53,467 bases of DNA from Parvularcula maris (GTDB lineage: Bacteria > Pseudomonadota > Alphaproteobacteria > Caulobacterales > Parvularculaceae): assembly GCF_024505085.1 (NCBI RefSeq), contig NZ_JANIBC010000017.1, positions 1 to 53,467 of the forward strand, in the 5' to 3' direction. A program made the position numbers and the translations under genes. The notes beneath the pieces are model-generated. The model was not told where the DNA came from, ran no database searches, and saw only the letters and a list, made by a program, of their open reading frames with translations. Shown in pieces: positions 48,598 through 53,467 of this stretch (positions are counted from its first letter, which is position 1; each line of letters begins with the position of its first letter).

Positions 48598-50222
48598 CGC
48601 AGGAGCGCCGCTACCTGCCGGCCCGCTTTCTGGCGTCCCTCGGATAGCGCCTGACGCAACGGCTCGTCGCGGTCGTAGATGTCTTCGAGGAACTTCACGC
48701 GTCCTTCGGTGTCCGGCCAGACGGTGAGGTAGGCGACATAGACCGGAAGCTTCTCCGGCAGGAAAATCTGCTCCCTGCGCTCGCTGGCCAGTAGCTCGTC
48801 TATCGCTTCTCGGCTCTCATAATCCGTCCCCTCCAGCACCCACTCGGCCAACTTCGCAGGCTCTTCGACCCTGATGCAGCCGTGGGAGAAGGCGCGCTCG
48901 GTGCGCCCGAACAGGCTTTCCGCCGGGCTGTCGTGGAGGTAGACGGAGTAGCGGTTGGGGAAGATGAACTTGATGAGCCCGAGCGCGTTGCTGGGACCGC
49001 CGCGCTGACGCACCCGCCAGCTCTCGTCTCCGTCTACGGATGACCAGTCGATGCTAGCCGGATCGACGAGCGGCGCCTGTTCCTGCCAGCCCTCGACCAC
49101 CTCCATGTTCTTGCGCTCGAGATAGGTCGGGTCCTTCGCCTGGGCCGGTGCCACCTCCTCGACAAGGATCGAGCGCGGAATGTTCCAGTACGGATTGGCG
49201 ACCACATACTCCATCTCGTCGGCGAAGACCGGCGTCTGGTTGTAAGTCGTACCCACCACCGTTCTGATGGAGAAGACCCGCTCCTCCCCCTCGAATGCAT
49301 CCACCGTGTAGTTGGCGATGTTGACGAAGAGATGCCGCTCCGCAAAATCTTGGGGTAGCCATCTCGCCCGTTCGAGGTTGAGACGGATCGCCTCGACCAG
49401 CTCATCCGGCGTCTCGTTCATCCGTGCAAGCGTGCTCGGCCCGACCACACCGTCCGTAGCGATCCCGCGGCTCTCTTGAAAGGCCTCGACGGCGGCTTTC
49501 AACTGCAGCGTAAAAGCGGGTTCCACCTCACTTTCGATCGGTAGGCGGTAGAAGCCCTCCGCAGCCAGGCGCTCCTCGACCGCACGGACATCGGCGCCCT
49601 CGTCGCCTTCCTCCAGCACCTCCGCGGACAGAGCCAGCGGCTCCCAGGCCTCTTCCTCCGCATAAGCTATATAGGTTCGAAGAGCCTCGTTGAGCTTCAT
49701 CTCGATGAGGTTGTCCGTTCTCAGCGACTGAAGGAAGTCGGAGACCGAGCTCGCCAAGGCTGCCTCCCGTAGAAGCTCCGCGCGTGAGGCCTCGCCTCGC
49801 TCCAGCTCCTCCTCCGTATACACGATCAGCGGGTCCGACACGCCGTCTCGAAGGTCCGAGGCCAGCGCGGTGAGGGCCAGCGCACCGGCGGCCTCGAGCC
49901 GGTCACCGCCGAGGGGCGCGGCGGTCTTCATGGCGGAGAGGCCGTAGTCTTCAGGGTTGAGGCCCGCGGCCTCCAACTTCTCGATCTCTTCGATCAGTTG
50001 ACGGATATTCTCTCTTCCCCGCTTGTCCGCGGTGAAAAGCCTCGTTCCGCCCTCGTCATAGTAGCGGTGAATCAGGTCGGGGACAGCGGCGGCGAGCACA
50101 TGCTCAGCCTGCGCTGCGACTTTCTTCTCATGATCTGACGCAGCCCCTTCGGGTGCGGCGAGACAAAGGCCGGAGATAGCAGCGAGGAGGAGAGCGGGTC
50201 GGGCTGACGCAACGATAGACAT
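48594..50222 (-). CDS. L,D-transpeptidase, YcbB/LdtD type
   Basis: The 542-residue exported enzyme cross-links peptidoglycan between two meso-DAP residues (3-3 links) or attaches proteins. The signal peptide is at 1-28, a scaffold region at about 40-200, a peptidoglycan-binding PG_binding_1 domain near 205-275 (GADVRAVEERLAAEG, then GVVGPSTLARMN) and the YkuD catalytic domain at about 300-480. The active site is SHGCIRVEEP with Cys449. The long insert before the catalytic Cys (NPYWNIPRSIL ... DESWRVRQRGG) is the lid typical of YcbB. All key residues are present. It is a single gene, with araC next upstream on the same strand. Confidence 0.94.
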   Translation of the reverse strand: MSIVASARPALLLAAISGLCLAAPEGAASDHEKKVAAQAEHVLAAAVPDLIHRYYDEGGTRLFTADKRGRENIRQLIEEIEKLEAAGLNPEDYGLSAMKTAAPLGGDRLEAAGALALTALASDLRDGVSDPLIVYTEEELERGEASRAELLREAALASSVSDFLQSLRTDNLIEMKLNEALRTYIAYAEEEAWEPLALSAEVLEEGDEGADVRAVEERLAAEGFYRLPIESEVEPAFTLQLKAAVEAFQESRGIATDGVVGPSTLARMNETPDELVEAIRLNLERARWLPQDFAERHLFVNIANYTVDAFEGEERVFSIRTVVGTTYNQTPVFADEMEYVVANPYWNIPRSILVEEVAPAQAKDPTYLERKNMEVVEGWQEQAPLVDPASIDWSSVDGDESWRVRQRGGPSNALGLIKFIFPNRYSVYLHDSPAESLFGRTERAFSHGCIRVEEPAKLAEWVLEGTDYESREAIDELLASERREQIFLPEKLPVYVAYLTVWPDTEGRVKFLEDIYDRDEPLRQALSEGRQKAGRQVAALLR

Positions 50223-50289
50223 GGAGAGCTAACCCCTCTCCGCGAGTTAAGGTTCGCCCGTGAGCGAAGAGGTCGCTTGGGGCGCCCTT

Positions 50290-51324
50290 CTAGTTGCGCA
50301 CCCGGCGCCGATGCTCGTTCGGGGTGAAGCCTGTCCAGCTCTTATAGGCGCGGGAGAAGCTTCGGACATCGGCAAAGCCGAGTTTGACGGCGATCTGGGC
50401 CAGGGGCTCGGCGGTTCGAAGCATCACCTCCGCCTTGGAGGTCAGCGCCTGGGTGCGGATGAGCCGGAAGCTCGCCCCCTCTTCGCATAAGCGGCGCCTG
50501 AGGGTCGCCACCGACATGCCCAAGGCCCTCGCGACCCCCGACTGATCGCCGGTGCCCTCCTCGATCAGAAGGCGCACGCGCCCCGCAAAGGTGCGCTCGT
50601 CCACCCGGCCTGAGAGCATCCTGATCTGCTCTTCGGCCACGGCCTCGTGGCTGAGGGTGCTGGGCGGGGGGAAGGTCTGCACACGCTCCGCCGCCGTCTG
50701 GTCGTAGAAGAGGCCGTAGCGCTCTCTGGCCAGGCGGGTCTCGGCGTAGTTGTCGAACGGGACCGGCGAGGGGCCGGTGGTGCGCCGCAGCTCCACCGCG
50801 CGGAAGCCTCCTGCCGCAGCCTGGGGGATGATGAGGCGCAGCACCGCATGGATGCGCAGCAGCGCCGTCTCCATCGAGAACTGTGCGAACTCGGGGTCGT
50901 CCTCAGGGTTGAAGAGGGCGCGATCGTCGAGCACGAAGCCGAGAAGGCCAGGCCGCGCTTCGATCTGCGCGACCTCCCGGCCCTGCTGGGCGTTCACGGC
51001 CATCGCCATGGTGCGCATGGCGTCGCGCAGCGTGCCCCTGGTCGGCAGGCGGGACATGGCGAGGTCGATGCGGCCGCCGAGAATGCCGGGGTTGTAGGAG
51101 CTCGATTCGATCGATGAGGAGAACCGACGCTCGGCCAACCGGTTGAGGCCGGACTGGAGCTGCAGGAAGCCCTTGAGCGGAAGGGTGCCGCTGCTCTGCG
51201 GCAGGGCCACGCCGATCTCGTCCGCCATGGCGTCAACATTGACGCCTGCCCGGTCCGCCCACCGGCGCAGCGCCCGGAGCGCAGCGGACGGCACTTGGTC
51301 TCCCATCGAGGTCCGATCGTCCAT
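50290..51324 (-). CDS. AraC-family transcriptional regulator (OruR/ArgR-like)
   Basis: The 344-residue protein has an N-terminal ligand-sensing region of the arabinose-binding-2 type (about 15-210) and a C-terminal AraC DNA-binding domain with two helix-turn-helices (SGVARALGMSVATLRRRL, then LAQIAVKLGFADVRSFSRAY and GFTPNEHRR). ATG 51324 has a GAAGG-type site; an upstream start at 51393 adds 23 unlikely residues. It sits 110 bp downstream of putP on the same strand. Relatives (OruR, ArgR) respond to amino acids, so control of the symporter gene is a reasonable guess only. Confidence 0.9.
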   Translation of the reverse strand: MDDRTSMGDQVPSAALRALRRWADRAGVNVDAMADEIGVALPQSSGTLPLKGFLQLQSGLNRLAERRFSSSIESSSYNPGILGGRIDLAMSRLPTRGTLRDAMRTMAMAVNAQQGREVAQIEARPGLLGFVLDDRALFNPEDDPEFAQFSMETALLRIHAVLRLIIPQAAAGGFRAVELRRTTGPSPVPFDNYAETRLARERYGLFYDQTAAERVQTFPPPSTLSHEAVAEEQIRMLSGRVDERTFAGRVRLLIEEGTGDQSGVARALGMSVATLRRRLCEEGASFRLIRTQALTSKAEVMLRTAEPLAQIAVKLGFADVRSFSRAYKSWTGFTPNEHRRRVRN

Positions 51325-51433
51325 CCTTCGCTCCCTTCCGCGCTTGAATGAGCAGATAGATCGCGCAAGCGAGAGGGAAGGCGGGAAGGCCAATCGTGAT
51401 GGATTGTTACAGCTTTCCCCAGTCTTTTCAGTT

Positions 51434-52975
51434 CTATGCGTTACGCACTACCGCTTTCACCTCGGCGTGACGGTCGAGGGTAGGACGATTGGGCTCAGTC
51501 GTGAGCAGTGATGCCCCGATCGTGGCTAAGGTGGAAAGGGCGAAGCCCGGCAGGATCGCGGCGAGAGCCTGGTGGCTGCCTTCGGGGCCGTAGATCCACA
51601 GAAGCACCACCGCCGCCCCGGTGACCATACCGGCCAAGGCTCCCGCCCTGTTCATGCGCTTCCAGAAGAGGCTCAGCAGGATCACCGGGCCGAAGGCCGA
51701 GCCGAAGCCGAACCAGGCGTTGGAGACCAGGGTGAGGATGTTCGAGCTGCGGTCGAAGGCGAGCAGGATCGCCACCAGCGCCACGCCCAGCACCGACACC
51801 CGGCCGATGGTCACGAGCTGCTTCTCGCTGGCGTCGCGCTTCAGGAAGATCTTGTAGAGGTCCTCGGTCAGGGAGCTCGATGAGACGAGAAGCTGGCTGG
51901 AGATGGTCGACATGATCGCGGCCAGGATTGCCGCCAGAAGGAAGCCCGCGACCAGCGGGTGGAAGAGGACCTGGCTGAGAAGGATGAAGATGGTCTCCGG
52001 ATCGAAGCGCTCCGCTCCGCCGCGCTCGGCGAGGTAGGAGAGTAGCTCTCCCGGCTCCTCCTCTCGGTAGGCGCGCCCGGCTAGACCCACCCCGACAGCG
52101 CCCAGGACCGAGATCAGCATCCAGCTCATGCCGATATGACGGGTCATGGCCATGTCCTTCACCGAGCGGATGGCCATGAAGCGGACGATGATGTGGGGCT
52201 GACCGAAATAGCCTAGGCCCCAGGCCAGAAGCGAGACGAGGGCGATGCCGCCGATCGCTTGCGAGCTGCCGTCCGAGGTCGCCTCGCGCATCATGGAGAG
52301 AAGCGCCGGGTTCTCGTTGTGGAGCGCCGCCGCCGCTTCCCCGATGCCCCCCAGCACCATAAGGGTGGCCACGGGCACGAGGATAAGAGCGGCGAACATG
52401 ATGCAGCCCTGGACGAAATCCGTCAGCGATACCGCCAGGAACCCGCCGAACAGCGTGTAGGCGACCACGACGCCCGCGGTGAGGAACAGCCCGAGCCGAT
52501 AGTCGAGGCCGAAGCTCGCCTCGAACAGCTTGCCCCCCGCCACCATGCCGGAGGAGGTGTAGACGGTGAAGAAGATGATGATCACCACCGCTGAGAGCAC
52601 GCGGAGCACACGGCTCGTATCGCCGAAACGCTTCTCGAAATAGTCGGGGATGGTGATCGCGTCGTCCGCCATCTCGGTATAGACGCGGAGGCGCGGGGCC
52701 ACGAGCAGGTAGTTCAGGAACGCGCCGACCAGGAGGCCCACGGCGATCCAAGACGCGCTGAGCCCCGAGACGAAGATCGCGCCCGGCAGCCCGAGCAGCA
52801 TCCAGCCCGACATGTCCGACGCCCCCGCCGACAGAGCCCCCACCGCCGGGCCGAGCTGGCGTCCGCCGAGCAGGTAGCCCGCGCTGTCATCGGTCGAGCG
52901 GCGATAGGCGTAGTAGCCGATCCCCAGCATCAGCAAGAAGTAGAGACCGAGGGAGACGAGAGCTTCGACGTTCAT
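51434..52975 (-). CDS. putP: Sodium/proline symporter (SSS family)
   Basis: The 513-residue inner-membrane protein has about 13 membrane segments and SSS-family motifs: GGRQLGPAVGALSAGASDMSG in the region after the first helix, LNYLLVAPRLR, ITIPDYFEKRF, and GGFLAVSLTDFVQG with the sodium-site residues. It would import proline with sodium for carbon, nitrogen or osmoprotection; no proline oxidase gene (putA) is in the window. ATG 52975 matches the family N-terminus; a start 7 codons earlier is possible. Proline as substrate is inferred from similarity. Confidence 0.9.
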   Translation of the reverse strand: MNVEALVSLGLYFLLMLGIGYYAYRRSTDDSAGYLLGGRQLGPAVGALSAGASDMSGWMLLGLPGAIFVSGLSASWIAVGLLVGAFLNYLLVAPRLRVYTEMADDAITIPDYFEKRFGDTSRVLRVLSAVVIIIFFTVYTSSGMVAGGKLFEASFGLDYRLGLFLTAGVVVAYTLFGGFLAVSLTDFVQGCIMFAALILVPVATLMVLGGIGEAAAALHNENPALLSMMREATSDGSSQAIGGIALVSLLAWGLGYFGQPHIIVRFMAIRSVKDMAMTRHIGMSWMLISVLGAVGVGLAGRAYREEEPGELLSYLAERGGAERFDPETIFILLSQVLFHPLVAGFLLAAILAAIMSTISSQLLVSSSSLTEDLYKIFLKRDASEKQLVTIGRVSVLGVALVAILLAFDRSSNILTLVSNAWFGFGSAFGPVILLSLFWKRMNRAGALAGMVTGAAVVLLWIYGPEGSHQALAAILPGFALSTLATIGASLLTTEPNRPTLDRHAEVKAVVRNA

Positions 52976-53079
52976 GAATGCCCCAATGCGCAACAAAGGG
53001 GCGGCATAACGAACGAGGCGCGGCGAGTCACCCGAAGCGGGCAGCAGGGAGCGAAGCTGTGCCTGAAGGGGGGATAAGG

Positions 53080-53164
53080 CCGTAGGGCGGTCAGCTCGCA
53101 GAGTTGGCCGCGTTTGCGAGACTCGGCGCTTAGAACGCGGCCAGCTTCGCTGACCGCCCTACGG
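53080..53164. repeat. Nested palindrome, repeat family R4, copy 2
   Basis: The outer arms CCGTAGGGCGGTCAGC (53080-53095) and GCTGACCGCCCTACGG (53149-53164) are perfect complements over 16 bp. Inside, TTGGCCGCGTT and AACGCGGCCAG form a second stem. The result is one 85-nt hairpin with two helices. The end region 52976-53467 holds this, R1 copy 4 and another hairpin; I see no gene in it. Confidence 0.8.
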
Positions 53165-53211
53165 GTTGGGTCCTTGTTGCAGCGCCCGTTCCTTAGCACT
53201 CACTTTCCCTA

Positions 53212-53322
53212 TAGCGCTCACCACGGCGAAGACCATGGTGCCCAGCTCCTATGGGTGCGATCATGTTCAGCCTTCAGGTGATGGGTCCCACGGTCTTCGC
53301 TGCGCTGCGCCGTGGGAAGCGG
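53212..53322. repeat. Intergenic palindromic repeat family R1, copy 4
   Basis: The right arm is well kept (GATGGGTCCCACGGTC and CCGTGGGAAGCGG, to 53322), whereas the left arm is decayed (CTCACCACGGCGAAGACCAT and GTGCCCAGCTCC). It is the most diverged of the four R1 copies. Confidence 0.6.
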
Positions 53323-53407
53323 GCTTGAGGGGCGGAGGGGTTGGGTAGCGACCAGCACCCGTAGCTGCCCGTAGGCAGTTCACCGGAAGCGGGGAGCGCG
53401 TGGGCGT

Positions 53408-53452
53408 GGCCACGGCTGGTGTTGTTGGTTCAATCTAGGGTCGGCCGTGGCC
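53408..53452. other. 9-bp inverted repeat near the right edge
   Basis: GGCCACGGC (53408-53416) and GCCGTGGCC (53444-53452) can pair across 27 nt. It may belong to another repeat or to the end of a gene beyond the window. It cannot be interpreted further from this side. Confidence 0.4.
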
Positions 53453-53467
53453 TGAAGTGACCAAACC

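Noticed and set aside
51495-52751. Alternative minus-strand frame of 418 codons within putP
   Set aside because: It is out of frame with the transporter; Arg/Gly/Pro-rich shadow without membrane segments.
1-53467. CRISPR array or prophage
   Set aside because: Repeats are dispersed palindromes, not evenly spaced direct repeats with spacers; no cas, capsid, terminase or integrase genes are seen.

Overview
The window is chromosomal DNA from a G+C-rich (roughly 65%) alphaproteobacterium. Several gene orders typical of that class support this: rmuC divergent from def-fmt-truA, an LpoA-like lipoprotein gene divergent from rsmI-yraN-BON-gshB with comM nearby, ispH-thrB-rnhA, lptM-lysA, and an NDUFS4-like complex I gene beside tRNA-Pro. 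A double-receiver hybrid kinase resembling Caulobacter ShkA and an Oar-like TonB receptor would fit the Caulobacterales/Parvularculales/Hyphomonadaceae neighbourhood. Genus-level assignment is a guess. No phage genes, integrase, CRISPR array, rRNA or origin was found.

Layout. 1-388 is non-coding and packed with palindromic repeats. 389-5.5 kb holds an Aas-like acyl-activating enzyme, a small membrane protein, rppH, a LuxR-type regulator fused to an alpha/beta-hydrolase fold, and a TlpA-like thioredoxin. 5.5-11.6 kb holds lptM-lysA, an atypical rmuC, and def-fmt-truA. 11.6-16.4 kb runs leftward with a membrane protein, dapE, selO and an LpoA-like lipoprotein. 16.5-25.2 kb is the rsmI-yraN-BON-gshB block, a low-G+C insert carrying a secreted metallopeptidase, then DM13, comM and a hybrid histidine kinase. 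25.1-31.3 kb holds hemW, rdgB, an XRE regulator, rlmN, a membrane protein, tRNA-Pro, the NDUFS4-like gene, tRNA-Arg and a P1-family peptidase. 31.3-41.8 kb holds ggt, valS, the Oar-like receptor, argS and a lipoprotein. 41.9-48.2 kb holds ispH-thrB-rnhA, lipoproteins, queC, a ZIP transporter, a gamma-carbonic anhydrase homologue and tRNA-Ala. 48.5-53 kb holds a tiny ORF, an L,D-transpeptidase, an AraC regulator and a PutP-like symporter.

Most genes are housekeeping: translation (def, fmt, truA, rlmN, rsmI, valS, argS, queC, three tRNAs), lysine/DAP and envelope (dapE, lysA, LpoA-like, L,D-transpeptidase, lptM) and glutathione (gshB, ggt). The most unusual locus is the 3' end of gshB. A 60-bp direct repeat of the gshB terminus (19209-19268 and 21048-21107, two synonymous differences) brackets about 1.8 kb of much lower G+C that holds only a secreted HExxH/TPR peptidase gene. 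The displaced old gshB 3' end, with its own stop, lies on the far side. This looks like an integrated mini-element or gene cassette that supplied a replacement gshB terminus.

At least seven families of palindromic intergenic repeats occur. In two places repeat DNA reaches into a gene: the apparent selO start and the queC C-terminus. Two enzymes lack an expected catalytic residue: Asn replaces the nucleophile of the hydrolase domain, and DGG replaces the D-x-K motif of RmuC.
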